Shown here: one piece after another, positions 35,978 through 44,247 of the stretch
How the letters are laid out: each line of letters begins with the position of its first letter
Position numbering within the stretch: position 1 is the first letter of the stretch
NCBI GenBank assembly: GCA_025458905.1
Contig: JALORN010000036.1
Span: 1 to 45,169, forward strand
Source: Steroidobacteraceae bacterium
Lineage (GTDB): Bacteria; Pseudomonadota; Gammaproteobacteria; Steroidobacterales; Steroidobacteraceae
Length of the DNA stretch: 45,169 bases
Direction of reading: 5' to 3'
Notes under the pieces: model-generated
What the model was told of the DNA's origin: nothing
The model's input: the letters and a program-made list of their open reading frames with translations, nothing else
The model's database searches: none
Program-made: the position numbers and the translations under genes

Positions 35978-36805
35978 TTGCGCCGAATGCTGATCGACAC
36001 TCCCCACGGGGTCCTGGGCGCGCTCGGCGCCGGCGACGCCGGTCCTGCCGTGCTGCTGCTGCCGCAGTCACCGCTCGGCAGCCGGCAGTACGTGCGCGTG
36101 CTGCCGCGGCTCGCCGCGGCGGGCTTCCGCGCAATCGCGCCGGACCTGATGGGCTATGGCGACTCGGATCCGCGCCAGCGGCACTGGAGCATCGAGGACT
36201 TCGCGGGGCTCGCCCGTGACGTGCTCGATCGCCTGGGCATCACCTCGGCCGTCGTCGTCGCCGGACACTTCGCGGCCCAGGCCGCGATCGAGCTCGCCGC
36301 ATCCGCCCCGCAGCGGGTCGTGGCACTGGTGCTGGACGGCACGCCGCTCTATGCCACAGAGATCCGCGAGCGCCTGCGGGCCGCGCCGCCGCCGCCGCCT
36401 GCGTCCGACGACGGCAGCCACGCCGCCGAGATGTGGCGACGGACGACCGCGTTCCTCAAGGCCTGGGACCCATCGGGCGCGTCGCTGCGCGAGCCCGGCA
36501 CCGCGGGCGCGCTGCGTGCGCTGTACTTCAACTTCGTCCGCACCAACTACGAGCCGGCGGTGACGCCGGCGATCGCGGCCCACGACACCGCCGGCCGCCT
36601 GCAGCTCGTCTCGCGACCGGTGCTGGCGCTGACCGCCGATGGCGACTCACTCAAGGGCTGCCACGAGCAGGTGCTGGCCCTCTGCCCGAGGGCCCGGGGC
36701 CATCGCTTCACCGGGCGCCACCCCCTGCAGGCACTCGACGGTGGCGACGCAGACCGCTGGCTCGAGGTCGTGTTGCCGTTCATCGCCGCACAGGCGGGCG
36801 CCTAG
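35978..36805 (+). CDS. Alpha/beta-hydrolase-fold protein lacking the nucleophile serine
   Basis: This 275-residue protein starts at a TTG (35978) with GGAGG at the right distance (8 bases). The next ATG, 9 bases on, is too far from that site. The fold is recognisable: LLLPQSPLGSRQY (oxyanion region), FRAIAPDLMGYGDSD, the elbow region SAVVVAGHFAAQAAIELA, an acid candidate in LTADGDSLKG, and a late histidine in TGRHPLQAL. The elbow reads GHFAA where active hydrolases have GxSxG, so serine is replaced by phenylalanine. It may use another mechanism, bind a ligand, or be inactive. Divergence from the catabolic array with a shared palindrome suggests the same regulon. Confidence 0.82.
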   Translation: MRRMLIDTPHGVLGALGAGDAGPAVLLLPQSPLGSRQYVRVLPRLAAAGFRAIAPDLMGYGDSDPRQRHWSIEDFAGLARDVLDRLGITSAVVVAGHFAAQAAIELAASAPQRVVALVLDGTPLYATEIRERLRAAPPPPPASDDGSHAAEMWRRTTAFLKAWDPSGASLREPGTAGALRALYFNFVRTNYEPAVTPAIAAHDTAGRLQLVSRPVLALTADGDSLKGCHEQVLALCPRARGHRFTGRHPLQALDGGDADRWLEVVLPFIAAQAGA

Positions 36806-36823
36806 GCGCCGGGATCGAGCGGG

Positions 36824-37198
36824 CTACTGACGCCGTGGCGGCGGCACGTCGCGGGCGGGATTCGCCGCCATCTCGACCGTCAGGGTCACGGCGCGCTCAT
36901 CGCCCGGCCCGAGCACGCCGACACCGATCACCTTCCTGTCGACGATCTCGCCGCGCTGGTTGCGGATCGCGACCACCACCGTGTACTCACGGGGCGAGCT
37001 CGGGGCGGGATTGTCGAAGCTGCCCTCGATCTTGAAGGCAGTGACGGTCGCGGGCTTGAGGACCCCCGCGACTGCACCGGTCGCCGGGCCGAAACGCAGA
37101 TGGCCATTGCAGCCCGGGCACACCACCGCGCTGGCAAGGATCGTCGCCTTGCAGTGCGGACACTGGCGCGTTTCCCCTACGCCGCGCGGTAGTGCCAT
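36824..37198 (-). CDS. Zinc-ribbon protein downstream of bactofilin
   Basis: This 124-residue protein has a short N-terminal zinc ribbon with CPHC and CPGC (residues about 13-31). A beta-rich domain with an immunoglobulin-like feel follows (AFKIEGSFDNPAP to RAVTLTVEMAANP). There is no signal peptide. It lies 14 bases after the bactofilin gene, so they are likely co-transcribed and may act together on the cytoskeletal filament. The precise function is unknown. Confidence 0.75.
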   Translation of the reverse strand: MALPRGVGETRQCPHCKATILASAVVCPGCNGHLRFGPATGAVAGVLKPATVTAFKIEGSFDNPAPSSPREYTVVVAIRNQRGEIVDRKVIGVGVLGPGDERAVTLTVEMAANPARDVPPPRRQ

Positions 37199-37212
37199 CG
37201 TCCGGGCCTGTT

Positions 37213-37703
37213 TCAGCCTTTGTCCTTCCAGCCGAAGTCGACCTGGCCGCGCATGCGCGAGCCCGCGGCGACGGTCAGCTGGCCGGCCTTGATGTCGCCG
37301 TTGACGACGCCGGACTCGAGCAGGTCGACCTTCTCGGCGTTCAGGATGTTGCCGATCAGCTCGCCTGCGATCGTGATCGCCTTGGCGGTGACCTGGCCGG
37401 TCAGCGAGGCGTTGGTCTCGATCGTCAGGTTGCCGTTGACGTTGACGTCGCCCTTGAACTTGCCGACTTGCCGGCGATGCGGACGTTGCCAGAGCCCTCG
37501 ATCTTGCCCTCGATCGTCAGCTCCGGCGCGATCACCGACTCGCGCTCGACGGCGCGCACCGTGGTGCGCGGCGCCGCCGGCGCAGGCGCGTGGTCGGCGG
37601 CCGGCGCAGCGGGGGCCGGCGTGGACGCGGGCGTCGCGGCGGGCGCGGCGGCGCGTTCGGGAGCGGCAGCGGGAGCAGAGGCCTGGTCTTTCCAGATCGC
37701 CAT
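37213..37703 (-). pseudogene. Bactofilin with an apparent single-base frameshift
   Basis: The ATG at 37703 opens MAIWKDQ, then a Pro/Ala-rich linker (residues 8-45) and the bactofilin core (RESVIAPELTIEGKIEGSGNVRIAGK). Near 37471-37473 the frame breaks and ends in a short false tail. One base away the core continues normally (GKFKGDVNVNGNLTIE...LTGQVTAKAITIAGELIG...GDIKAGQLTVAAGSRMRGQVDFGWKDKG) to the TGA at 37213. Restoring one base gives a full 163-residue protein. Bactofilins polymerise into membrane-linked filaments for cell shape and envelope organisation. The lesion could be a real mutation or a sequencing or assembly slip; the rest of the gene shows no decay, which favours the latter. 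Confidence 0.85.
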
Positions 37704-38034
37704 GTCTTGGATCCTCAGTGATAGTCGAGCCGTGGGAGTCGCCTGTTTACCCCTGACACCGCCGCCTCGCCACCTCGGCGAGGTTACGGACGTCACACTT
37801 TCCGGCAAACCCCGGCCGCATCCGCGCCCGGGCCCGCCTCGAATGCGGAGTCTACGTCGTGCGAAGCCGATTGTGCGCGTACGGCGCTGCGCACCGTCGC
37901 CCACGACCTCCGCGGCAGGCCGGAGCGTCGCCGTCTGGCGACGATGCAGGTAGTCTCTCGGAGGCCCGCGCCGGCGCGAGACCGCCGCTGCGGAACATCG
38001 ATCGACCTTCGCCCACCCGCAGAGGAACCCCCGC
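37704..38034. other. Divergent intergenic region, 331 bp
   Basis: No gene is supported here. Two perfect small inverted repeats are visible: CCTCGCC/GGCGAGG (37765-37771 and 37777-37783) and GTCGCC/GGCGAC (37927-37932 and 37937-37942). A good ribosome site (AGAGGA) precedes the DUF1838 start. Promoters for both flanking genes must lie here, but no clear boxes were identified. Confidence 0.4.
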
Positions 38035-39036
38035 ATGGACGTCACCCGTCGACACGCCCTCGCCACCCTGTCCGGCGCCACCGCCGCGACCCTCGCCACC
38101 GCGGCGGGCCCCGCCGCCCTCGCCGCCACCACGGCTGCGTCCGGCCGCCCGGGCACGCGGATCCCGGGCGCGAGCCTGCGCGGCCCGTCGATCGACCTGA
38201 TGACGCCCCAGGGCAACGTGCGCGCGACCGCGCGACTGCAGGGCAACCTCGACATGAAGTCGGACCGCTACACCTGGTACGACGGCATCGTCTCGGCGGT
38301 GATCCCGGGCCGGCAGGTGTTCAACCTGTTCGGCTTTCGTGGCATGGCCTCGTCCCGGCTGGTGCCGCTCGAGGGTGAACCGGGCTACCGGCTGCTGAAC
38401 CGCGAGTTCGGCGCCTACTACGACCTCGCGACCCGCGAGGTGCTCGACACGTGGCGCAACCCCCTGCTCGACGAGACCGTGAAGGTCGTGCACCTGACCA
38501 ACGACCCAGTGAACCACGTGATCCGCGAATGGGTGTCCCCGCCCCCGGTGGATCGCGCAGCTGCGGCGATGAAGCTCGAGAAGAAGCCACTGCAGTACAA
38601 CTGGCGCGTGCAGGACGACCGGCTGCTGATGAGCCGCTTCGTGCACCTGTTCTACCCCAACGCCCTCGACCCGAAGGTGTGGGTGCGCGAGTCCTCCGGC
38701 CCGATGGTGCAGGCGAGCGAGTACACGTCGTGGACCTGCTCGCTCGACGACATGCAGAACGAGTCCCTGCAGACCGTCGACGCCGTCGGCAACTGGACCC
38801 GCGTGACCCCCTGGCTGCCGTGGATGCTGATGGGCCCCGCCCCCGGCCACTGCCTCTACGAATGCTTCATCACCAAGGTGACGCGCTACGAGCAGGTCCC
38901 CGAGGACATCCGCACCGTCGCCGAGAAGCGCTTCCCGCTGTTCCTCAAGTCGCCCGAGAAGTTCGTCGAGGGCTCGGGGTCGAGCCTCGAGAACTACGCG
39001 AAGATGAACAAGCCCGTGCCCCCGCGCGCGCCCTGA
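38035..39036 (+). CDS. Tat-exported DUF1838 family protein
   Basis: This 333-residue protein has a twin-arginine signal (TRRHALATLSGATAATLATAAG), which sends folded proteins, often with cofactors, to the periplasm. The mature part fits DUF1838: YTWYDGIVSAVIPG, FNLFGFRGMASSR, LLNREFGAYYDLATREVLDTWRNPL and NWTRVTPWLPWMLMG. No established activity is known to me for this family. The conserved Trp/Tyr/His residues suggest a ligand pocket. AGAGGA is eight bases before the ATG. The stop is followed after 27 bases by the MITE-like segment. Confidence 0.85.
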   Translation: MDVTRRHALATLSGATAATLATAAGPAALAATTAASGRPGTRIPGASLRGPSIDLMTPQGNVRATARLQGNLDMKSDRYTWYDGIVSAVIPGRQVFNLFGFRGMASSRLVPLEGEPGYRLLNREFGAYYDLATREVLDTWRNPLLDETVKVVHLTNDPVNHVIREWVSPPPVDRAAAAMKLEKKPLQYNWRVQDDRLLMSRFVHLFYPNALDPKVWVRESSGPMVQASEYTSWTCSLDDMQNESLQTVDAVGNWTRVTPWLPWMLMGPAPGHCLYECFITKVTRYEQVPEDIRTVAEKRFPLFLKSPEKFVEGSGSSLENYAKMNKPVPPRAP

Positions 39037-39063
39037 GGGGCGCGCGGGCGCCTTGCTCGCTCC

Positions 39064-39396
39064 GGGCGGTCGGTGGCGCTCGTGCCAGGCGTCGCGGGGG
39101 CGTCGCTAGCGTCAAAGTCCGGCCGCGTCGACATCGCGAAGGTCGAGTCTTTCCCACTCTTCACGCGCCGCGTGACGTGGCGGCTCTTCCTCTTCGCCCG
39201 GGGCGGCAGCGAAGCGACCCGCGCGCTGCCGATGACGAATCAGGGGCCGTGCGAGCGCGAGAAGCGGCTGCGCGCGGCGTAGCGCGCCAGGACGGCGCGC
39301 TCCGAGGCCCACAGGGATGTGCTCGTGGCCGTCCCCGCCCCAAGGCCTCTCGAGCCGCGCCCCCGCGACGCCTGGCACCGGCGCCACCGACCGCCC
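39064..39396. mobile_element. MITE-like 333-bp segment with 39-bp inverted ends
   Basis: Arms 39064-39102 and 39358-39396 are inverted copies matching at 37 of 39 positions, starting GGGCGGTCGGTGGCGC and ending GGCGTCGCGGGGGCG. The interior has no convincing gene. Open frames in both directions start within the arms with similar words (MALVPGVAGA and MAPVPGVAGA) because of the inverted ends. No target duplication was seen. The segment exactly fills the space between the DUF1838 gene and the hydrolase stop. It has the shape of a non-autonomous transposable element, but no transposase is present. Confidence 0.5.
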
Positions 39397-39399
39397 CTA

Positions 39400-40035
39400 C
39401 TAGGAAGGCGCCCGCGCGTCCAGCAGGAAGTCCGCGATGGCGGACTTCACCTCGTGCAGCCGTCCATGGAAGAAGTGTTCGGCGCCCGCCAGCAGCACCA
39501 GGCGGGGGGCCGCCGGCATCGGCGCGAGCCACTGGGCGACCGCGCGATGATCCACGAGGTCGTCCTGGTCGCCCTGCACGACGAGCCAGGGGCAGCGCGG
39601 AGGCTCGAGGCCGCCGAAATCCCAGCGGCCCACCGGTGGCGCAATGGTCACGAGGCGGGCGGCGCCGGCGGCGGAATGCCCGCGCAGGGCGACGAACGAA
39701 CCGAAAGAGAAGCCGCCGAGCCACAGCGGCAGGTCCGGGAAGCGCGCGCGCGCGTACCCCACCACGGCGAGCAGGTCGTCGGTCTCGCCGCGGCCGTCGT
39801 CGTAGCTCCCGGCCGAGGCGCCTACCCCGCGGAAATTGAAGCGCAGCGTCGCGGCGCCATGGGCCGTGAAGGCACGCGCGACGGTGTGGGCCACCTTGTT
39901 GGTCATCGTGCCGCCGAACAGCGGGTGCGGATGACAGACGACCCCGAATGCGCACGGCGCCGGGCGGTCTACAGGCATCTCGAGGAGTGCCTCGAGCGGG
40001 CCCGACGGCCCCTCGACACGCAGTGACTCAGGCAC
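39400..40035 (-). CDS. Alpha/beta hydrolase (COG2945-like)
   Basis: This 211-residue cytoplasmic hydrolase starts at a GTG (40035). VVCHPHPLFGGTMTNKV is the N-terminal signature of the COG2945 group. FNFRGVGASAG follows, then the nucleophile elbow GGFSFGSF (Ser in GFSFG), the acid in VQGDQDDLVD and the histidine in LAGAEHFFHGRL. The triad is complete, unlike the homologue at 35978. Members are uncharacterised esterases or acylpeptide-hydrolase-like proteins. It is a single minus-strand gene downstream of the FKBP gene (105 bp gap). Confidence 0.88.
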   Translation of the reverse strand: MPESLRVEGPSGPLEALLEMPVDRPAPCAFGVVCHPHPLFGGTMTNKVAHTVARAFTAHGAATLRFNFRGVGASAGSYDDGRGETDDLLAVVGYARARFPDLPLWLGGFSFGSFVALRGHSAAGAARLVTIAPPVGRWDFGGLEPPRCPWLVVQGDQDDLVDHRAVAQWLAPMPAAPRLVLLAGAEHFFHGRLHEVKSAIADFLLDARAPS

Positions 40036-40140
40036 GGCGATGGGCGAGCTCGGCGGTCTCGCTGCGCGAGCGACGGTCGCGATACCGCGGGTTGCGCCAC
40101 CACGGGCGCGGTCCGCACGGGCCGGCGCGCATCGGCGGGT

Positions 40141-40668
40141 TCAGCGGACCGCGACCAGCTCGACGTCGAACACCAGCGTCGCACCACCCGGGATCACGCC
40201 CCCGGCCCCGCGAGAGCCGTAACCCAGCTCCGGCGGGATCACGAGCCGGCGCTGGCCCCCGACCTTCATGCCGGCGACCCCCTGGTCCCAGCCCTTGATC
40301 ACCTGGCCGCCGCCGACGCGGAACGAGAACGGGTCGCCGCGATCGCGGGAGCTGTCGAACTTGCGGCCCTTGTTGTCCGGCGCGCCATCGGCGTAGAGCC
40401 AGCCGGTGTAGTGAACGACGGCCGTCTGGCCGGCGACGACCTCCGCTCCGGTTCCGGGCGCGAGGTCGGTCGTCACGAGGTTGGCCATGGCATTCCCCTG
40501 GTCGAGTGATGGATCGCGATACGAGCCGCCGCCGCCCGGGCATCCGGCGAGGCTGGCGGCCAGGAAACAGGACAGCCCGATGCGCCAGGCACGGACGATG
40601 CCAGGGCGCACCCGCTGCAGCGGTGCGGGCGCCCTGCCGGGCAAGGCGTCCGCGGAGGTCGGCGGCAT
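40141..40668 (-). CDS. FKBP-type peptidyl-prolyl isomerase lipoprotein
   Basis: This 175-residue protein has a signal segment (residues about 25-43) ending in SLAGC, so it should be anchored in the envelope. The FKBP domain is complete: VVHYTGWLYADG, GRKFDSSRDRG, FRVGGGQVIKGWDQGVAGMKVGGQRRLVIPPELGYG and LVFDVELVAV. It speeds cis-trans turns at proline during folding. The ATG at 40668 is 7 bases after htpG, so it is likely in the htpG transcript, but its ribosome site is poor. A GTG at 40611 would give a more standard signal peptide and is an alternative start. Confidence 0.9.
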   Translation of the reverse strand: MPPTSADALPGRAPAPLQRVRPGIVRAWRIGLSCFLAASLAGCPGGGGSYRDPSLDQGNAMANLVTTDLAPGTGAEVVAGQTAVVHYTGWLYADGAPDNKGRKFDSSRDRGDPFSFRVGGGQVIKGWDQGVAGMKVGGQRRLVIPPELGYGSRGAGGVIPGGATLVFDVELVAVR

Positions 40669-40675
40669 CGGCGGA

Positions 40676-42580
40676 TTATCGCATGAGTTGCGCGAGCAGC
40701 CGGTTCAGCCGCCGCACGAAGTCGCCCGGGTTCGCGACCGAGCCGGACTCGGCGAGCCGCGCCTGGTCGTGGAGCAACAGCGCGAGCTCGTCGAAGTCGG
40801 GCCCGGCGGCGGTGGCATCGAGCCGCTGCACCAGTGCGTGCCCGACGTTCAGCTCCAGCACGGGCTTGCCCTGCGGTGGCGCCTGGCCACTGGCCGCGAG
40901 GATCCTGCGCATCTGCGCACCGAGGTCGTGCTCGGCGAGCACGAGGCAGGCCGGCGAGTCGGTCAGGCGGGTGCTGATGCGCACCTCGGAGACGCGGTCG
41001 CCGAGCGCATCCTTGACGCGCTTCAGCAATCCCTTGCTCTCCTTGAGTGCCTTGTCCTTCTCTGCCTCCTCGACGCCGGCGAGCGCGCCGAGCTCGAGGT
41101 CGCCCCGCGCCGCGTCCTTGAACGACTTGCCCTCGAACTCCCGCACCTGGCCCATGACCCACTCGTCGACGCGGTCGGCCATCAGCAGCACCTCGACGCC
41201 GCGCTCGCGCAGCCTCTCGATGTAGGGGCTGCCGCGGGCGGCATCGACCGTCTCCGCGATCACGTAGTAGATCTTCGACTGCCCGTCCTTCATGCGCGCG
41301 ACGTAGTCGGCCAGCGCGGTCTTCGGCTCGTTGGACTCGTCGTGGGTGCTGGCGAAACGCAGCAGCGGCAGGATCCGGTCGCGGTTGGCAGCATCCTCGG
41401 CGATGCCCTCCTTGACGACGCTGCCGAACTCCTTCCAGAAGGTCGCGTACTTGTCGGCGTCGTCCTTGGCGAGCTTCGCGAGCATGTCGAGCACGCGGCG
41501 CGTCAGCGCCGAGCGCATCGCCTCGACCTCGGAGTCGCGCTGCAGCAGCTCGCGCGAGACGTTCAGCGGCAGGTCGCTGGAGTCGACGACGCCGCGCACG
41601 AAGCGCAGGTAGAGCGGCAGGAACTGCTCCGCGTCGTCCATGATGAACACGCGCCGTACGTACAGCTTGAGCCCGCGCGCGGCGTCGCGCTGCCAGAGGT
41701 CGAACGGCGCGCGCGACGGCACGTACAGCAGCGAGGTGTACTCGCGCTTGCCCTCGACGCGGTTGTGGCTCCAGGCGAGCGGCTCGGCGAAGTCGTGGGC
41801 TACGTGCTGGTAGAACTCCTTGTACTCCTCGTCCCCGACCTCGGTGCGCGGGCGGGTCCAGAGCGCCTTGGCCTGGTTGACCGGCTCCCAGTCGAGGCTC
41901 GCCTCGCCCTCCTTCTTCATCAGCACCGGGAAGCCGATGTGGTCGGAGTAGCGCGTGACCAGGGAACGCAGGCGCCAGGGGTCGGCGAACTCCTTCGCCT
42001 CCTCCTTGAGGTGCAGCACGACGGCGGTGCCGCGCTCCTCGCGCGCCACGTCCTCGACGGTGAACTCGCCGTCCGCCCTCGAGGCCCAGCGCACGCCGGC
42101 GGTGGGGGGCTCGCCGGCCTTGCGCGAGAACACTTCGACCTCGTCGGCGACGATGAAGGCAGAGTAGAAGCCGACGCCGAACTGGCCGATCAGGGCCGAG
42201 TCCTTCTGCTGGTCGCCGGTGAGGCGCTTGAAGAAGTCCGCCGTGCCGGATCTCGCGATCGTCCCGAGGTGGGCGATCGCCTCGTCCCGCGTCATGCCGA
42301 TGCCGTTGTCACGCACGGTGAGCGTACCGGCCGACTTGTCGTAGTCGACCCAGATCCGCAGGTCGGCGTCCCCTGCCAGCAGCCCCGGCTCGGCCAGCGC
42401 GACGAACCGCAGCTTGTCGTTGGCATCGGAGGCGTTGGAGATCAGCTCGCGCAGGAAGATCTCGCGATGGCTGTAGAGGGAATGGATCATCAGGCGCAGC
42501 AGCTCGCGCACCTCGGCCTGGAATCCATGCTTCGCGGCGTTGTGGCCGGCCGACGGCTCGGTGGTGGTCGTGGTGGTCAT
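40676..42580 (-). CDS. htpG: Molecular chaperone HtpG (Hsp90)
   Basis: This is a 634-residue cytoplasmic ATP-driven chaperone of normal length. The N-terminal ATP lid and pocket are clear: [35 protein letters not shown] and [16 protein letters not shown]. The middle domain has [11 protein letters not shown] and [20 protein letters not shown], and the C-terminal dimer domain ends [11 protein letters not shown] run of five extra Thr residues opens the protein. GGGGA lies just before the ATG. The FKBP gene follows by 7 bases. Confidence 0.97.
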   Translation of the reverse strand: MTTTTTTEPSAGHNAAKHGFQAEVRELLRLMIHSLYSHREIFLRELISNASDANDKLRFVALAEPGLLAGDADLRIWVDYDKSAGTLTVRDNGIGMTRDEAIAHLGTIARSGTADFFKRLTGDQQKDSALIGQFGVGFYSAFIVADEVEVFSRKAGEPPTAGVRWASRADGEFTVEDVAREERGTAVVLHLKEEAKEFADPWRLRSLVTRYSDHIGFPVLMKKEGEASLDWEPVNQAKALWTRPRTEVGDEEYKEFYQHVAHDFAEPLAWSHNRVEGKREYTSLLYVPSRAPFDLWQRDAARGLKLYVRRVFIMDDAEQFLPLYLRFVRGVVDSSDLPLNVSRELLQRDSEVEAMRSALTRRVLDMLAKLAKDDADKYATFWKEFGSVVKEGIAEDAANRDRILPLLRFASTHDESNEPKTALADYVARMKDGQSKIYYVIAETVDAARGSPYIERLRERGVEVLLMADRVDEWVMGQVREFEGKSFKDAARGDLELGALAGVEEAEKDKALKESKGLLKRVKDALGDRVSEVRISTRLTDSPACLVLAEHDLGAQMRRILAASGQAPPQGKPVLELNVGHALVQRLDATAAGPDFDELALLLHDQARLAESGSVANPGDFVRRLNRLLAQLMR

Positions 42581-42678
42581 GCAATCCCCGCTTGGACAGA
42601 GCTACGCCCGCGACCGGGCGCCTTCTCGCGCCGTCAGGGTGGGGGCGGGCCCCGGGAATTCAAGGGGCGGCGGGGGGC

Positions 42679-42834
42679 TCAGTCGGCCAGTCGGCCCGGC
42701 GCGGAGCGGCCCGGACCCGGGACGCCGGGGCGTGGATCGCGATCGCGCAGGCCGTGCCAGGCCTTGCGCAGCAGGTGGCGCGTGGCCCAGACGAGATCGT
42801 CGAGTTCGTCCCAGAGGTACATCACGCGTTCCAT
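42679..42834 (-). CDS. Possible small protein, 51 residues
   Basis: Starting at the ATG at 42834, the frame encodes MERVMYLWDELDDLVWATRHL, an acidic-aromatic amphipathic helix, followed by a basic stretch and a Pro/Gly tail. A longer frame begins at 42882. It lies between htpG and the ParA gene, upstream of htpG on the same strand. The N-terminal helix looks protein-like rather than random GC-rich translation, but there is no family match I can name. Confidence 0.45.
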   Translation of the reverse strand: MERVMYLWDELDDLVWATRHLLRKAWHGLRDRDPRPGVPGPGRSAPGRLAD

Positions 42835-42979
42835 CCGCCGATCATGAGGTCGCCCCCCTCGCCGCGCCGTGCGCGCCATCACAGCGTCGCCGGCGCCCCG
42901 GCTTGCAACCGCGTCGCCCCGCCATCACACTCCGCCACGCCTGGCTCGACGGAATGCGGAGCGCCCTGCCCCCCCCGAC

Positions 42980-43708
42980 ATGCTGCGTATCGTGGTCGTC
43001 AATCCCAAGGGCGGGTCGGGCAAGACCACGATCGCGATCAATCTCGCCAGCTATTTCGCGGTGCGTCGCGAGCGCGTGGTCCTGATGGACCAGGATCCGC
43101 AGGGCTCGACCACGCGCTGGTTCCGCAAGCGCGGCCCCGGCGCGCTGCCGATCCAGGGCGTCGCCGCCTGGGAGGACGACGGCCGCACCACCCGCACCTT
43201 CCGCCTGCGGATCCCGCCCGCGGCGACGCGGGTGGTGATCGACACGCCGGCTGCGATGGACGGTCTGGGGTTGGCCGACGTGGTCCGCGACGCCCACCGG
43301 ATCATCGTGCCGGTGCTGCCGTCGGACATCGACGTCCACGCCTGCACCCGCGTGATCGCCGACCTGCTGCTGGTGGCGAAGGTGCGTCGCGAGGACGACC
43401 GCATCGGGGTGGTCGCGAACCGGGTCCGCCGCAACACCCTCGTCTACCAGTCGCTGCAGCGTTTCCTCGCGACGCTCAACGTGCCGGTGGTCGCGACGCT
43501 GCGGGACTCCCAGAACTACGTGCGCAGCGCCGAGCTCGGCCTCGGCATCCACGAGATGAAGCCGCACCTCGTCGCCGAGGACACGCTGCAATGGCAGCCG
43601 CTGGTGCAGTGGATCGAGGGGGCGCGCAGCGCCCAGGGCGGCGACGGCACGGGCGATGGCGGCGCGCCGTTCGAGGTGCCGGCCGTCACCGGCGGGCTGG
43701 CGCTCTAG
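42980..43708 (+). CDS. ParA/MinD-like ATPase (orphan)
   Basis: This 242-residue cytoplasmic ATPase opens MLRIVVVNPKGGSGKTT, the deviant Walker A (K11 and K16) of ParA proteins. LMDQDPQGSTTRW is switch I, VVIDTPAAMDGLG Walker B/switch II, and VPVLPSDIDVH the following strand. It lacks the N-terminal DNA-binding domain of large plasmid ParAs and no ParB partner is adjacent. Such orphan ParAs position cargo such as chemotaxis clusters, carboxysomes or flagella. The ATG at 42980 is preferred over an upstream frame start because it begins at the first beta strand. Confidence 0.9.
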   Translation: MLRIVVVNPKGGSGKTTIAINLASYFAVRRERVVLMDQDPQGSTTRWFRKRGPGALPIQGVAAWEDDGRTTRTFRLRIPPAATRVVIDTPAAMDGLGLADVVRDAHRIIVPVLPSDIDVHACTRVIADLLLVAKVRREDDRIGVVANRVRRNTLVYQSLQRFLATLNVPVVATLRDSQNYVRSAELGLGIHEMKPHLVAEDTLQWQPLVQWIEGARSAQGGDGTGDGGAPFEVPAVTGGLAL

Positions 43709-43728
43709 GCCGCCGCCCGACGCCCCGG

Positions 43729-43757
43729 AAAAAAAAGCCGGCGCGATGCGCCGGCTT
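43729..43757 (-). terminator. Rho-independent terminator of the 97-residue gene
   Basis: AGCCGGCGC (43736-43744) and GCGCCGGCT (43748-43756) pair around a 3-base loop. Eight A bases (43729-43736) precede the stem on the plus strand, so on the minus strand the stem is followed by a T-run. It therefore ends transcription of the gene at 43799-44092 rather than the ParA gene. Confidence 0.85.
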
Positions 43758-43798
43758 CGATCGCGGGGCCGGTACTAACGCCGGCCCGTCCATGTCCC

Positions 43799-44092
43799 TC
43801 AGCGAGTCGGCTTCTTGCCGGCATCCTTCTCGGCCGGCTCGTCCTGCCAGCTGTCCTTCACCTTCTCGGTCCAGTTCTTGTAGCTCGACCACGTGTACAG
43901 GTTGCGCGTGATCGCCGCATGGCGCCCGCGCGTCCGCTGCATGCGGTCGGCCCAGTTCGCGTAGGGCGTGCCGCTGGCCGGGGGTGTCGCGCCCGGCACG
44001 GCGGGCGGCGTCACGCTCGGCGGCACCTGTGGATCGCGGGGAATGCCCGCGGCCGCGATGATGTCGGTGCGAAACCTGCCGGTAGAACTCAT
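43799..44092 (-). CDS. Hypothetical 97-residue protein
   Basis: I do not recognise this family. The N-terminal half is Pro-rich (residues about 18-43). The C-terminal half is a charged, aromatic helical part (YANWADRMQRTRGRHAAIT, YTWSSYKNWTEKVKDSWQDE). There is no signal peptide or membrane segment. A good AGGGAG ribosome site eight bases before the ATG and a strong terminator downstream make it a real single-gene unit. Confidence 0.75.
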   Translation of the reverse strand: MSSTGRFRTDIIAAAGIPRDPQVPPSVTPPAVPGATPPASGTPYANWADRMQRTRGRHAAITRNLYTWSSYKNWTEKVKDSWQDEPAEKDAGKKPTR

Positions 44093-44222
44093 TGGACGCG
44101 CTCCCTCTGCGTTGGGAGGCAGACTAGGGCCGCACGTTGCCCCACCGGAGGAACTGGCTCACAGGCGATGGCGCGGCGTCGCAATCCTGCGACCGCGCTC
44201 TCGACAACGATGCATTATTGGT

Positions 44223-44247
44223 CGCTTATGTCAGCGCGCGCTTATGT
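44223..44247. repeat. Two CGCTTATGT direct repeats
   Basis: CGCTTATGT occurs at 44223-44231 and again at 44239-44247, 16 bp apart in the AT-richer gap between ppnN and the 97-residue gene. The second copy abuts the ppnN stop. It could be a regulator site for the 97-residue gene. Confidence 0.35.

Noticed and set aside
35987..36805. ATG start for the serine-less hydrolase
   Set aside because: The GGAGG site is 17 bases away from this ATG but 8 bases from the TTG at 35978, which fits much better.
39037..39418. Outer 12-bp inverted repeat (39041-39052 with 39407-39418) as part of the MITE-like element
   Set aside because: The right copy lies inside the hydrolase coding region and both copies are simple CG-rich strings, so chance is likely. 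Only the 39-bp arms were kept.
43729..43757. Terminator assigned to the ParA gene
   Set aside because: The A-run is on the left of the stem in plus orientation and only two T bases follow on the right, so it serves the minus-strand gene.
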